Shown here one piece after another: positions 30,759 to 40,104 of a stretch of DNA of 64,000 bases. Position 1 is the first letter of the stretch. Each line of letters opens with the position of its first letter. The position numbers and the translations under genes are program-made. The DNA is from Candidatus Protistibacter heckmannii (lineage in GTDB: Bacteria; Pseudomonadota; Gammaproteobacteria; Burkholderiales; Burkholderiaceae), in assembly GCA_025050535.1 (NCBI GenBank), contig JALBVF010000004.1, forward strand, positions 62,001 to 126,000. Reading direction: 5' to 3'. Under the pieces are notes generated by a model. The model saw only the letters and a program-made list of their open reading frames with translations. It made no database searches and was not told the origin of the DNA.

Positions 30759-31751
30759 TCAGTTCAGCGGTGCGCGCGTCTGGAAATACACGCCGTACGG
30801 CGACTTGCCGACGCGGATGCGGCGCGTGACCTTGCGCGTGGCCATGTCGACCACGGCGACGGTCTTGGCCCAGCGGCAGGTGATCCAGAGCTCCTTGCCG
30901 TCGGCGGTGAGCTCCATGTCGTCGGGGCCGGCGCACAGGCCGGTGATGTCGCCGGTCTTCTCCAGCTTCTGCTGGCCGATGATGCTGATGGTGGCTGAGA
31001 TGCGGTTGGAGATCAGCACGTTGCGCTTGTCGCCAAGGGCGCGGAAGTTGCGCGCGCCCTTGCCCGTGGGGATTGACTTGACAAGGGTGCGCGTTCTCCA
31101 GTCTATGACCGCCATGCAGTCGGCGCCGGTCATGCCCACCAGCAGGTATTTCTCGTCGGGCGTCATCCACACGCCCGACGGCGCGGAGCCCACCTTGATC
31201 TTCCATAGCTGGGTCTGGGTGTTGAGATCGATGGCGGAGAGCTCGTCCGAATCCTGCAGCGTCACGAAGACGATCTTCGAGTCGCCGGTTAAGGCCAGAT
31301 GGCCGGGCGTCTGCGGCATCGGCACCTGCTTGCGGATCTTCATGTCCTTGCCGTCGTAGGCGTAGATGTCGACGCGGTTGCCGGCGGTGACGAACCATTT
31401 CTGGTCGGGTGAGAAGCCGATCTTGTAAGGATCGTCGATGCCTGGGATGCGCCGCTGCAGCTTGCCCGTCACCGGATCGAGCACGACCAGTTCATTGGCG
31501 GCGGCGTTGGCCACCAGCAGCGACTTGTTGTCGGGCGTGGCCAGCAGATGGTGCGGCTCCTTGCCGATCGGATATGTCTCGACCACCTGGTAGGTCGCCT
31601 TGTCGATCAGGCTCACGCTGGCGTCGCCGGAATTCAGGATCACCACCATCTCGGCCCGGCTCATGGCCAGAAGCAGGAGGCCGGCGGCGGGAAAACGGAC
31701 TGGACGGGAGGAACGACTCGGCGCGCGGTGCAGCGAACGGACAAGCGACAT
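30759..31751 (-). CDS. YVTN-type beta-propeller protein, exported
   Basis: The 330-residue protein has an N-terminal hydrophobic export segment (AAGLLLLAMSRAEM) and about seven repeats built on the pattern VVDxxTxxVxxxIPVGxxPxxL, for example VVETYPIGKEPHHLLATPDN, KVGSAPSGVWMTPDE and RRIRVGKSPYGVYF. This family forms beta-propellers in the periplasm or outside the cell and often assists redox or envelope enzymes; no catalytic residues are evident. Its partner downstream is the broken deacetylase. Confidence 0.8.
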   Translation of the reverse strand: MSLVRSLHRAPSRSSRPVRFPAAGLLLLAMSRAEMVVILNSGDASVSLIDKATYQVVETYPIGKEPHHLLATPDNKSLLVANAAANELVVLDPVTGKLQRRIPGIDDPYKIGFSPDQKWFVTAGNRVDIYAYDGKDMKIRKQVPMPQTPGHLALTGDSKIVFVTLQDSDELSAIDLNTQTQLWKIKVGSAPSGVWMTPDEKYLLVGMTGADCMAVIDWRTRTLVKSIPTGKGARNFRALGDKRNVLISNRISATISIIGQQKLEKTGDITGLCAGPDDMELTADGKELWITCRWAKTVAVVDMATRKVTRRIRVGKSPYGVYFQTRAPLN

Positions 31752-31860
31752 GCAGACTCCAGGATCGAAGCCTGGATTGTAGCCTTCCGGACACGCCTTT
31801 CCGGCCTGATCCCGACTCTTTTTCTTGGCCCTGCAGCACCCTGGCCACGGCCCCTCAGAC

Positions 31861-34800
31861 TCAGTAGCCCAGGCTCTTCCAGGCCTTGTGCAGCCGCTTG
31901 GCCGAGACCGGCATGGGCGTGCGCAGCTCCTGAGCGTACAGGGAAATCCTCAGCTCTTCCAGCATCCAGCGGAATTCCTCGAGCTTTGGGTCGCCCACGC
32001 CGCGCGTGCGCAGCTGCTGGGCGGCGCGCTGCCAGCCCTGCTGCAGGGGGGCGAACTCGGCCATGCGCGGCGCGTCGCGGCCGGGCTCCGTGCGCAGCTT
32101 GTCGATGCGCAGGGCCATGCCCTTGAGATAGCGCGGCAGATGCGCGAGCTGCGTCTCGGGCGTGGCGGCGATGAAGTCCCTGGCGACGAGCGCCTTCAAC
32201 TGCGCCTGGAGGTCGGCGTAGGCCGCCGCCTGGGGCTTGGCCTGCGGCAGTTTCTTCGCCACGGCCGCGTGTTCGGTGAGGATGGCGAGCGCCGTGCGCG
32301 CGATCTCCTGTGCCAGCAGATTGAGCCGGCCCTTGCCCTCGTCCTTGCGCTTAGCGAAGGCTTTATCGTCCTCGGGCAGCGGATCGCGCAGGAAGGCGCG
32401 CTCGATGGCCGCGCCGACGATCTGCGCCACCAGCTCCTCCTGGCCACCCAGCGGCAGGTAGAGCATGACCATCTGCGACAGGCCCGGGATGTTCTTCTCC
32501 AGATACTTGACCTGCTCGCGCATCTCGCCGGCGAAGCGCTGGCGCAGGTTCTGCTTCAAGGCCGCGCTGGCCTGCTCGGGGTTGTCGTGGACGAGACCCG
32601 CGGCCGATGCGCCCGCGGCCTGGCCGCTCTGCCCAGCCGCATGCCCACCCGCATATCCACCCACCGGCGCGCCGGTCTGTGCGCCCGCCTGCGCACCTGC
32701 CTGCCCGCCCCGCTGGCCAGCCAGGGCGCCGCGCAACTGCGCGAGATTGCGGCCGAGGTCGAGCTGGCGCTCGTGCTCGTCGACCACCTTGAAATTCATC
32801 TGCATGTGCGCGGCCAGCAGCTCGGGCTTGAAGTCCGAGCGCTTCACCTGGGTCTGCTTCTCGGCGCGGATGTCGGCGATCAGCGCGTCGATCACGTCCT
32901 GGCCGGGCTGCTTCTGCACGTAGCCCATGCGCTCGCAAAAGCCCAGCGCATAGTTGGGCAGTGGCACGCAGTGGCGGCGCAGCTTCTGCGGCAGCGACTT
33001 GAGCAGCGCGGCGGCCTTCTCCTTGAGCATGCCAGGCACCAGCCAGTCGCAGCGCGCCGCGTCGATCAGGTTGAGCGCGGCGGCGGGCACGGCGAGCGTC
33101 ACTCCGTCGCGCGGGCTGCCGGGCTCGAAGTGGTAGGCCAGCTTCATCCGCGCGCCGGCCATGCTCAGCATCTTGGGGAAGAGATCAGTGGTGATGCCTG
33201 CGGCCTGGTGGCGCATCAGGTCTTCGCGGTCCAGATGGAGCAGCTTGGCGTCGCCGCGGCTGGCTTCCTTCCACCAGCTCTCCAGGTCCACGGCGCTGAC
33301 GATGGTCTCGGGCAGCTGCTGATCGTAGAAGGCGAAGATCAGTTCGTCGTCCACCAGCACGTCCTGGCGGCGCGACTTGTGCTCGAGGTTTTCGATCTCG
33401 CGGATCAGCTTGGCGTTGTGCTGGAAGAACGGCAGCCGGGTCCCGAGCTCGCCCTCGACCAGGGCGCGGCGGATGAAGATCTCGCGGGCCTGCTTGGGAT
33501 CGAGCTGGCCGAAGTTGACGCGCCGGCCCTGGTATACGGTCAGGCCGTAGAGCGTGGCGCGTTCGGCGGCGAGCACCTGACCGGCCTTCTTCTCCCAATG
33601 CGGATCGCTGTGGCTGACCTTGAGCAGATGCGCGCCGATCTTCTCCAGCCATTCGGGCTCGATGCGCGCCAGCGTGCGGCCGAACAGCCGGCTGGTCTCG
33701 ACCAGCTCGGCGGCAATCAGCCAGCGGCCGGCCTTGCGCGCCAGGCTGGAGCCGGGCCAGGGGAAGAATTTGATGCCGCGCGCGCCGAGGTAGTGCAACT
33801 CGTCGTCGACCTTGCAGCCGATATTACCGAGCAGGCCGGTGAGCAGCGCCTGATGCAGCTGCTGATAGGTGGGCGGCGTGGCGTTCTCTCGCCAGCCCTG
33901 CTCGCCGGCCAGCGCGTGGAGCTGGGCGTGGATGTCGCGCCATTCGCGCAGGCGCAGCTGCGAGAGGAATTTGGAGCGACACAGGTCGAGCAGCTGGCGG
34001 TTGGACTTCTTGTGCTTGACCGCCTCCTCGAACCAGTTCCAGATCTTGAGATAGCTCTGGAATTCGGACTTCTCGTCGGCGAATTCGCGGTGCGCGGCGT
34101 CGGCCGTGGCCTGCTGGTCCATGGGCCGGTCGCGCGGATCCTGCACCGAGAGCGCCGCGGCGATGATCAGCATCTCCCGCAGGCAGCCCTGTTCCACGCC
34201 CGCCAGCAGCATGCGCCCCACGCGCGGATCCACCGGCAGGCGCGCGAGCTTCTTGCCCAGGGGCGTGAGCGCGGGCGAGGCGCCCTTCTGCGCGGCCTCC
34301 TCCACGGCGCCCAGCTCCTGCAGCAGTTGATAGCCGTCGGCCACGGCGCGGCCGTTGGGCGGATCGACGAAGGGAAAGGCGACCACGTCGGGCAGGCCCA
34401 GCGACTTCATGCGCAGGATCACCGAGGCCAGCGAGGACCGCATGATCTCGGGGTTGGGGAAGGCGGGCCGGCCGAGGAAATCGCTCTCCTCGTAGAGGCG
34501 GATGCAGATGCCGTCGGCCACACGGCCGCAGCGGCCGGCGCGCTGGTTGGCCTGGGCCTGGGCGATGGATTCGATCTGCAGCTGCTCGACCTTGTTGCGG
34601 TAGGAATAGCGCTTGACGCGGGCCAGGCCTGTGTCGACCACGTAGCGGATGCCGGGCACGGTCAGCGAGGTCTCGGCCATGTTGGTCGCCAGCACGATGC
34701 GCCGGGCGTTGCCGAGCTTGAAGATTTTTTCCTGCTCCTGGGCCGAGAGCCGGGCGAAGAGCGGCAGGATTTCGGTGTGCTGCGGATGATGCTTGCGCAG

Positions 34801-35697
34801 CGCCTCGGCGGCCTCGCGGATTTCGCGCTCGCCGGGCAGGAAGACGAGCACGTCGCCGGGGTCGCCGCCCTTACCGCGGTCAGTCTGGACGAGTTCGTCC
34901 ACGGCGTCGACGATGGCGTCGTAGAGGTCGCGCTCGCTGTCCTTCTTCGACTTGGCGGCGTCGGCGCCGCCGGGCCGGGCCTGGATCACCGGCCGGTAGC
35001 GCAGTTCCACCGGATAGAGCCGGCCACTCACCTCGATCACCGGCGCGGGGAGCATCTCCTCGCGGCCCTCGGCGTTCTTCGCCGGCAGGGCGAAATGCTG
35101 CGCGAAGCGCTCGGCGTCGATGGTGGCGGAGGTGATGATGAGCTTGAGGTCGGGCCGCTGGGGCAGCATCTGCTTGAGGTAGCCGAGCAGGAAATCGATG
35201 TTCAGGCTGCGCTCATGGGCTTCGTCGATGATCAGCGTGTCGTAGGCGCGCAGCAGCGGGTCGGACTGGGTCTCGGCGAGCAGGATGCCGTCGGTCATCA
35301 GCTTGACCGAGGCGCCGCTCGAGAGGTTGTCGTTGAAGCGGATCTTGAAGCCGACGTGCTCGCCCAGCGGCGTGCCCAGCTCCTGGGCGATGCGCTTGGC
35401 GGTGGAGGTGGCCGCCAGGCGGCGCGGCTGGGTGTGGCCGATCAGGCCCGCGCCGCCCGCGCCCAGGCCGCGTCCGATGGACAGGCAGATCTTGGGCAAC
35501 TGGGTGGTCTTGCCCGAGCCGGTCTCGCCACAGACGATGAGCACCTGCGAGGCCCGCAGCGCGCGCGCGATGTCCTCGCGCCTCCCCGACACGGGCAGCG
35601 CCTCGGGGAAGCTGAGTTCGGGAATCGGGTTGACGGGGGCGGCCGGACGGCACAGGGCCTGCTGGGCCGGCCTTGAATCTTTGGTGCGCTCTGGCAT
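31861..35697 (-). CDS. hrpA: ATP-dependent RNA helicase HrpA
   Basis: The 1278-residue DEAH-box helicase has Walker A GETGSGKTTQLP, DEAH box DEAHERSLNIDFLLG, SATIDAERF, motif VI QRAGRCGR, and the long C-terminal DUF3418 region with the family's usual length. HrpA resolves stalled ribosomes and processes mRNA. A Gly/Ala/Gln-rich insert (around 32600-32730) looks like a flexible linker. Its ATG is only 22 bp from the argA ATG on the other strand, with no room for a Shine-Dalgarno. No frameshifts over 3.8 kb. Confidence 0.96.
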   Translation of the reverse strand: MPERTKDSRPAQQALCRPAAPVNPIPELSFPEALPVSGRREDIARALRASQVLIVCGETGSGKTTQLPKICLSIGRGLGAGGAGLIGHTQPRRLAATSTAKRIAQELGTPLGEHVGFKIRFNDNLSSGASVKLMTDGILLAETQSDPLLRAYDTLIIDEAHERSLNIDFLLGYLKQMLPQRPDLKLIITSATIDAERFAQHFALPAKNAEGREEMLPAPVIEVSGRLYPVELRYRPVIQARPGGADAAKSKKDSERDLYDAIVDAVDELVQTDRGKGGDPGDVLVFLPGEREIREAAEALRKHHPQHTEILPLFARLSAQEQEKIFKLGNARRIVLATNMAETSLTVPGIRYVVDTGLARVKRYSYRNKVEQLQIESIAQAQANQRAGRCGRVADGICIRLYEESDFLGRPAFPNPEIMRSSLASVILRMKSLGLPDVVAFPFVDPPNGRAVADGYQLLQELGAVEEAAQKGASPALTPLGKKLARLPVDPRVGRMLLAGVEQGCLREMLIIAAALSVQDPRDRPMDQQATADAAHREFADEKSEFQSYLKIWNWFEEAVKHKKSNRQLLDLCRSKFLSQLRLREWRDIHAQLHALAGEQGWRENATPPTYQQLHQALLTGLLGNIGCKVDDELHYLGARGIKFFPWPGSSLARKAGRWLIAAELVETSRLFGRTLARIEPEWLEKIGAHLLKVSHSDPHWEKKAGQVLAAERATLYGLTVYQGRRVNFGQLDPKQAREIFIRRALVEGELGTRLPFFQHNAKLIREIENLEHKSRRQDVLVDDELIFAFYDQQLPETIVSAVDLESWWKEASRGDAKLLHLDREDLMRHQAAGITTDLFPKMLSMAGARMKLAYHFEPGSPRDGVTLAVPAAALNLIDAARCDWLVPGMLKEKAAALLKSLPQKLRRHCVPLPNYALGFCERMGYVQKQPGQDVIDALIADIRAEKQTQVKRSDFKPELLAAHMQMNFKVVDEHERQLDLGRNLAQLRGALAGQRGGQAGAQAGAQTGAPVGGYAGGHAAGQSGQAAGASAAGLVHDNPEQASAALKQNLRQRFAGEMREQVKYLEKNIPGLSQMVMLYLPLGGQEELVAQIVGAAIERAFLRDPLPEDDKAFAKRKDEGKGRLNLLAQEIARTALAILTEHAAVAKKLPQAKPQAAAYADLQAQLKALVARDFIAATPETQLAHLPRYLKGMALRIDKLRTEPGRDAPRMAEFAPLQQGWQRAAQQLRTRGVGDPKLEEFRWMLEELRISLYAQELRTPMPVSAKRLHKAWKSLGY

Positions 35698-35719
35698 GGG
35701 ATCGAATTATAATCCGCGC
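35698..35719. promoter_or_regulatory. divergent hrpA/argA spacer with palindromic -10
   Basis: The 22-bp spacer contains ATTATAAT at 35706-35713, which reads TATAAT on both strands. It is 6 bp from the argA ATG and 8 bp from the hrpA ATG, so transcription from either would begin at or within 1-2 nt of the start codon. Neither gene has a Shine-Dalgarno at a usable distance. Confidence 0.6.
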
Positions 35720-37150
35720 ATGAACAAAGTCCCCCCCGACATACGCTCGCTGGCCGAAACGGAAAAGGCCGCCGAATCCAGCTCGGATCCGGCGCCCGAG
35801 CCCCCGGCCGCCCCCGCCCTGTCGCAGCATCAGTTCGTCGACTGGCTGCGCGAGGTCGCTCCCTACATCCATGCCTTCCACGGCCAAACCTTCGTCATCG
35901 GCTTCGGCGGCGAGTTGGTCAAGGCCGGCGGCCTGAACGCCCTGGTCCAGGACGTGGCGATGCTGCACGCCATGGGCATGCGCATCGTGCTGGTCCACGG
36001 CTCGCGCCCGCAGGTGCAGGAACAGCTGGCGCTGCGCAAGGTGGAGAGCCGCTATGGCAAGGGCCGCATGCAGGGCATGCGCATCACCGACGAGGCCGCG
36101 CTCGAATGCGCCAAGGAAGCCTCGGGCGAGCTGCGCCTGGACATCGAGGCGGCCTTCAGCCAGGGCCTGCCCAACACGCCGATGGCCGGCGCGCGTATCT
36201 CGGTCGTCTCGGGCAACTTTGTCACCGCCCGCCCGGTGGGCGTGGTCGATGGCGTGGACTTCCACAGCACGGGCCTGGTTCGCAAGATCGATGAGACCTC
36301 GATCTCCCTGTCCCTGCAGAGCAACAAGATCGTGCTGCTCTCGCCGCTGGGCTTCTCGCCCACCGGCCAGGCCTTCAATCTGGCGCTGGAGGACGTGGCC
36401 ACGCGCGCGGCCGTGGCGCTCAAGGCCGACAAGCTGATCTTCATCTCCGAGGTGCCGGGCGTGCTCACGGCGGAGAGCCAGCTGATTCCCGAGCTGTCCC
36501 TGACCATGACCGAGAACGTGCTGCGCGGCCTGGACGTGAAGCAGCCGGTGCAGGCCATGACCGCCGATTACCTGAACCACGCGATCAAGGCGCTGCGCGG
36601 CGGCGTGCCCCGCATCCACCTGATCCCCTTCGCGCTCGACGGCAGCCTGCTGCTCGAGCTCTTCTCGCACGACGGCGTGGGCACGATGATGTCGCGCACC
36701 GACCTCGAGCACCTGCGCGAAGCCTCGGTCGACGACGTCGGCGGCATCCTGCAGCTCATCGAGCCGCTGGAGCAGGACGGCACCCTGGTGCCGCGCGGCC
36801 GTCAGGCGATCGAACGCGACATCGCCAACTTCTCGGTGATCGAGCACGACCGCGTGATCTTCGGCTGCGCCGCGCTCTATCCCTACCAGGAAGAGAAGAT
36901 CGGCGAACTCGCCTGCCTCGCCGTGGACCCCGAGGCCCAGGGTGAAGGCGACGGCGAATGGCTGCTCAAGCGCATCGAGCAGCGTGCCCGCGAACAAGGC
37001 CTGCAACGCATCTTCGTGCTGACGACGCGCACCGAGCACTGGTTCCTCAAGCGCGGCTTCGTGCGTGCCGAGGTGTCAGACTTGCCCGCGCAGCGCCAGC
37101 AGCACTACAACGCCAAGCGCCGCTCGATGGTGCTGATCAAAAAGCTTTAG
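35720..37150 (+). CDS. argA: N-acetylglutamate synthase, fused kinase-like and GNAT domains
   Basis: The 476-residue ArgA-type enzyme catalyses the first step of arginine synthesis. An amino-acid-kinase fold ([36 protein letters not shown]) occupies about residues 50-310 and a GNAT domain follows ([19 protein letters not shown] with the acetyl-CoA loop; [13 protein letters not shown]). I chose the ATG at 35720 by homology; the frame extends further upstream but into hrpA. The transcript is predicted to be leaderless. yggX follows after 11 bp. Confidence 0.95.
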   Translation: MNKVPPDIRSLAETEKAAESSSDPAPEPPAAPALSQHQFVDWLREVAPYIHAFHGQTFVIGFGGELVKAGGLNALVQDVAMLHAMGMRIVLVHGSRPQVQEQLALRKVESRYGKGRMQGMRITDEAALECAKEASGELRLDIEAAFSQGLPNTPMAGARISVVSGNFVTARPVGVVDGVDFHSTGLVRKIDETSISLSLQSNKIVLLSPLGFSPTGQAFNLALEDVATRAAVALKADKLIFISEVPGVLTAESQLIPELSLTMTENVLRGLDVKQPVQAMTADYLNHAIKALRGGVPRIHLIPFALDGSLLLELFSHDGVGTMMSRTDLEHLREASVDDVGGILQLIEPLEQDGTLVPRGRQAIERDIANFSVIEHDRVIFGCAALYPYQEEKIGELACLAVDPEAQGEGDGEWLLKRIEQRAREQGLQRIFVLTTRTEHWFLKRGFVRAEVSDLPAQRQQHYNAKRRSMVLIKKL

Positions 37151-37161
37151 GAGAGTCATAC

Positions 37162-37434
37162 ATGGCCCGCATGGTCCATTGCATCAAGTTGAACAAGGAA
37201 GCCGAAGGACTGGACCTCCCACCCCTGCCCGGCGAGTTGGGCAAGAAGCTCTGGCAGAGCGTGTCTAAGGAAGCCTGGGCCGGCTGGCTCAAGCATCAGA
37301 CGATGCTCATCAACGAGAACCGCCTGAACATGGCCGACACCCGCGCGCGCCAGTATCTGGTGAAGCAGACGGAGAAGTATTTCTTCGGCGAAGGTGCGGA
37401 CGAGGCCACCGGCTTCGTGCCGCCGTCGGACTGA
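37162..37434 (+). CDS. yggX: Fe(II)-trafficking / oxidative damage protection protein
   Basis: The 90-residue protein has the YggX signatures [26 protein letters not shown], with the conserved Cys near the N-terminus, and [17 protein letters not shown]. YggX protects Fe-S clusters under oxidative stress. AGGAGAG precedes the ATG. It lies 11 bp after argA and is probably co-transcribed with it. Confidence 0.95.
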   Translation: MARMVHCIKLNKEAEGLDLPPLPGELGKKLWQSVSKEAWAGWLKHQTMLINENRLNMADTRARQYLVKQTEKYFFGEGADEATGFVPPSD

Positions 37435-37462
37435 GCCGGCGCCCTCGGCAACTGGCGCCGGC
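37435..37462 (+). terminator. GC-rich hairpin after yggX
   Basis: GCCGGCGCC and GGCGCCGGC form a perfect 9-bp stem with a 10-nt loop, directly after the stop and between convergent genes. No U tract. Confidence 0.45.
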
Positions 37463-37513
37463 ACGGGCGCCTCGGAAGCGGCGTCCCGGCAGCAGCGCCT
37501 CGGTGATGGCTCT

Positions 37514-38206
37514 TCAGTAGCGCCGCTGCTCCACGCCCTTTTCCGTTCCCACCAGCAGCAGGTTCGCGCCGCGCTGCGCGAACAGTCCCACCGTCACCAC
37601 GCCGGGAATTTGGTTGAGCCGCGTCTCTTCGGCCGCGGCGTCGGAAAAGCGTGCGCCGTGCAGGTCGATGACCGGGCAGCCGTTGTCGGTGCGGAATTCC
37701 GCGCCGTCTTTGGTCTTGCGCAGCCGGGCCTGGCTGCCGGGATAGAGCGCCTCGAGCTTGCGAGCCACGGCCGGCGCGGCCATGGGAATCACCTCCACCG
37801 GCAGCGCAAAGGAGCCCAGCACGGCGACGAGCTTGCTCACGTCGGCAATGCAGACGAATTCCTTGGCCACCGAGGCGACGATCTTCTCGCGCGTGAGCGC
37901 GCCGCCGCCGCCCTTAATCATCGCGCCCTTGGGATCGATCTCGTCGGCGCCGTCCACGTAGAGCTGCAGCTCGGTCACCGCGCCCAGGTCGAAGACTTCG
38001 ACACCGATGCCGCACAGGCGCGCGCTGCCGGCTTCCGAACTCGACACCGCGCCGCGCAGGCGCGATTTGATCGGAGCGAGCGCGTCGATGAAGAGGTTGG
38101 CCGTCGAGCCGGTGCCCACGCCGATGATGCTGCCCTCGGGCGCGTTCGCCACGACGTAGTCGGCCGCGGCCTGCGCCACCAGCGCCTTGAGTTGATCCTG
38201 GTTCAT
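37514..38206 (-). CDS. rpiA: ribose-5-phosphate isomerase A
   Basis: The 230-residue enzyme interconverts ribose-5-P and ribulose-5-P. Motifs: [15 protein letters not shown] (phosphate loop), [34 protein letters not shown] (catalytic Asp/Glu/Lys region). Length matches RpiA. It is intact, whereas the neighbouring divergent transaldolase gene of the same pathway is destroyed. Confidence 0.96.
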   Translation of the reverse strand: MNQDQLKALVAQAAADYVVANAPEGSIIGVGTGSTANLFIDALAPIKSRLRGAVSSSEAGSARLCGIGVEVFDLGAVTELQLYVDGADEIDPKGAMIKGGGGALTREKIVASVAKEFVCIADVSKLVAVLGSFALPVEVIPMAAPAVARKLEALYPGSQARLRKTKDGAEFRTDNGCPVIDLHGARFSDAAAEETRLNQIPGVVTVGLFAQRGANLLLVGTEKGVEQRRY

Positions 38207-38304
38207 GCCCGCTCCCGGTAGATGTTCGCCGCCATGCGCAGCCGATGGGGCGCGATTTTAGCGCCTTCGCGCCGGCTGCCATCGAAATGCCGTCTGGCTC
38301 CGGG

Positions 38305-38310
38305 TAAAAT
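38305..38310 (+). promoter_or_regulatory. -10 box 7 bp upstream of the tal start
   Basis: TAAAAT followed by CCGCCCC and then ATG. The spacing predicts a leaderless or near-leaderless transcript, as for argA. Confidence 0.4.
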
Positions 38311-38317
38311 CCGCCCC

Positions 38318-39260
38318 ATGAACCAACTGGAACACCTCAAGCAATTCACCGTCATGGTCGCCGACACGGGCGACTTCCAGGCCATGAAGCAGTACGCGCC
38401 GCGCGACGCCACGACCAATCCCTCCCTGATCCCTCAAGGCCGTGCAGCAGAAAGCCTACCGGCCACTGCTCGCGCGCGTGGTGCGCGACAGCCGCGAGGG
38501 CCAGATGAGCATGGACGAGACGATCGACACGCTGCTGATCGCCTTCGGCCTGGAAATCCTCAAGATCATCCCCGGCCGCGTGTCCACCGAAGTCGACGCA
38601 CGCCTGTCCTTCGACACCGCCGCCACCGTGGCGCGCCCAAGTCGCTGATCGCGCGCTACAAGGCCGTGGGCGTGGCGCAGGAGCGTATGCTGATCAAGAT
38701 CGCCAGCACCTGGGAAGGCATCCGCGCTGCGCAGATCCTGCAGGCCGAGGGCATCACCTGCAACATGACGCTATTGTTCTCGCTGGTGCAGGCCGGCGCG
38801 CGGCTGATCTCGCCCTTCGTGGGCCGCATCCACGACTGATACAAGAAGGCCGCCGGCGCCGCCTGGGGTGAAACCGTGAGCAGCGGCGCGAACTATCCGG
38901 GCGTGCTGTCCGTCGCGCGCATCTATGCCTATTACAAGGCGCACGGCTACGGCACCGAGGTGATGGGCGCGAGCTTCCGCAATCTCGGCCAGATCCAGGC
39001 CCTGGCCGGCTGTGACCTGCTGACCATCAGCCCCGACCTGCTGGAAAAGCTCAAGCAGACCGAGGCCCCGCTCACGCGCGCCCTCTCCCCCGCAGACCGC
39101 GCCGCTGGATGAATTCAAGAAACTCCCCGTGGACGAGGCCGCCTTCCGCTTCCAGCTCAACGAGGACGCGATGGCGACGGAGAAGCTCTCCTAAGGCATC
39201 CGCCTGTTCTGTGCGGATGCGGTGAAGCTGGAGAAGCTGATCAAGGAGAGGGCGGTCTGA
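38318..39260 (+). pseudogene. tal: transaldolase pseudogene
   Basis: Fragments in three frames reconstruct transaldolase: [17 protein letters not shown] and ATTNPSLI, then [19 protein letters not shown], then the Schiff-base Lys segment [18 protein letters not shown], then [18 protein letters not shown]. Lesions: a C insertion after NPSLI (near 38430), an indel near 38637, TGA at 38837-38839 where the family has Trp (GRILDW), an indel near 39090, and TAA at 39192-39194 in place of a Glu-like codon before GIRLFCADAVKLEKL. At least three indels and two nonsense codons make this a certain pseudogene. Confidence 0.95.
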
Positions 39261-39273
39261 GGCCGCCTTGAAG

Positions 39274-39294
39274 CCGGCGCCGCGCGGGCGCCGG
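39274..39294. terminator. GC hairpin between tal remnant and rlmB
   Basis: CCGGCGCC-GCGCG-GGCGCCGG is a perfect 8-bp stem between convergent genes, without a U tract. Confidence 0.4.
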
Positions 39295-39309
39295 ACGCAC
39301 TCCCCTGGT

Positions 39310-40044
39310 TCAGCGGCGCTGGCGCACCGCTTCATACAGGCAGACGCCGCTCGCCACGGAGACGTTCAGGCTACCCACGCTGCCGGCCATCGGAATCTTC
39401 ACCAGCGCGTCGCAGGTCTCGCGTGTGAGGCGGCGCATGCCCTCGCCTTCCGCGCCCATGACCAGGGCCAGCGGGCCGGTGAGCTTGGCCTGGTAGATGT
39501 CCTGATTCGCCTGGTCGTCGGTGCCGACCACCCAGATGCCGCGCTCCTGTATGGCGCGCAGCGTGCGCGCGAGGTTGGTGATGGTGATGTAGGGAATAGT
39601 CTCGGCCGCGCCGCTGGCGACCCTGGTGACGGTGGTGTTCATGCCCACCGAGCGGTCGCGCGGCGCGATGATGGCGTGCACGCCCGCGCCGTCGGCCACG
39701 CGCAGACAGGCGCCGAGGTTGTGCGGGTCGGTCACGCCGTCGAGCACCAGCAGCAGCGGATCGCCTTGCACACCGTCGAGCAGCTCGTCGAGGTTCATCG
39801 ACAGATTGACCTGTTCGGCTAGAGCCACCACGCCCTGGTGGTGGTCGTTGCCGGCGAGGCCGTCGAGACGCTTGCCGTCCACTGGCAGGAGGCGCACGCC
39901 GACCTTGTCGGCCTGCGCGAGCAGATCGGTCATGCGCCGGTCGCGGCGCGCGGCGTCATGGTAGATCTCGCCGATGCTGCCGGCGTCGGCGCGAAGCCGC
40001 GCCGTCACGGCGTGAAAGCCGATGAGTACTTTGTTCTTTGCCAT
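39310..40044 (-). CDS. rlmB: 23S rRNA (guanosine-2251-2'-O)-methyltransferase
   Basis: The 244-residue SpoU-family enzyme methylates G2251 of 23S rRNA. The N-terminal substrate-binding domain ([13 protein letters not shown]) is followed by the trefoil-knot motifs [21 protein letters not shown] (motif 1), [15 protein letters not shown] (motif 2) and [15 protein letters not shown] (motif 3). It follows rnr on the same strand, the usual order in Burkholderiales. Intact. Confidence 0.96.
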   Translation of the reverse strand: MAKNKVLIGFHAVTARLRADAGSIGEIYHDAARRDRRMTDLLAQADKVGVRLLPVDGKRLDGLAGNDHHQGVVALAEQVNLSMNLDELLDGVQGDPLLLVLDGVTDPHNLGACLRVADGAGVHAIIAPRDRSVGMNTTVTRVASGAAETIPYITITNLARTLRAIQERGIWVVGTDDQANQDIYQAKLTGPLALVMGAEGEGMRRLTRETCDALVKIPMAGSVGSLNVSVASGVCLYEAVRQRR

Positions 40045-40104
40045 GTGTCGGCCTTGTTCTCTTGCGGCTCTTCGCCCCGCTGCGCTTGCCGGCCGAGGTT
40101 TTCT

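Noticed and set aside
31825-35676. A 1283-codon open frame antisense to hrpA
   Set aside because: Same artefact of high GC at third positions; HrpA is full length on the other strand with all helicase motifs.
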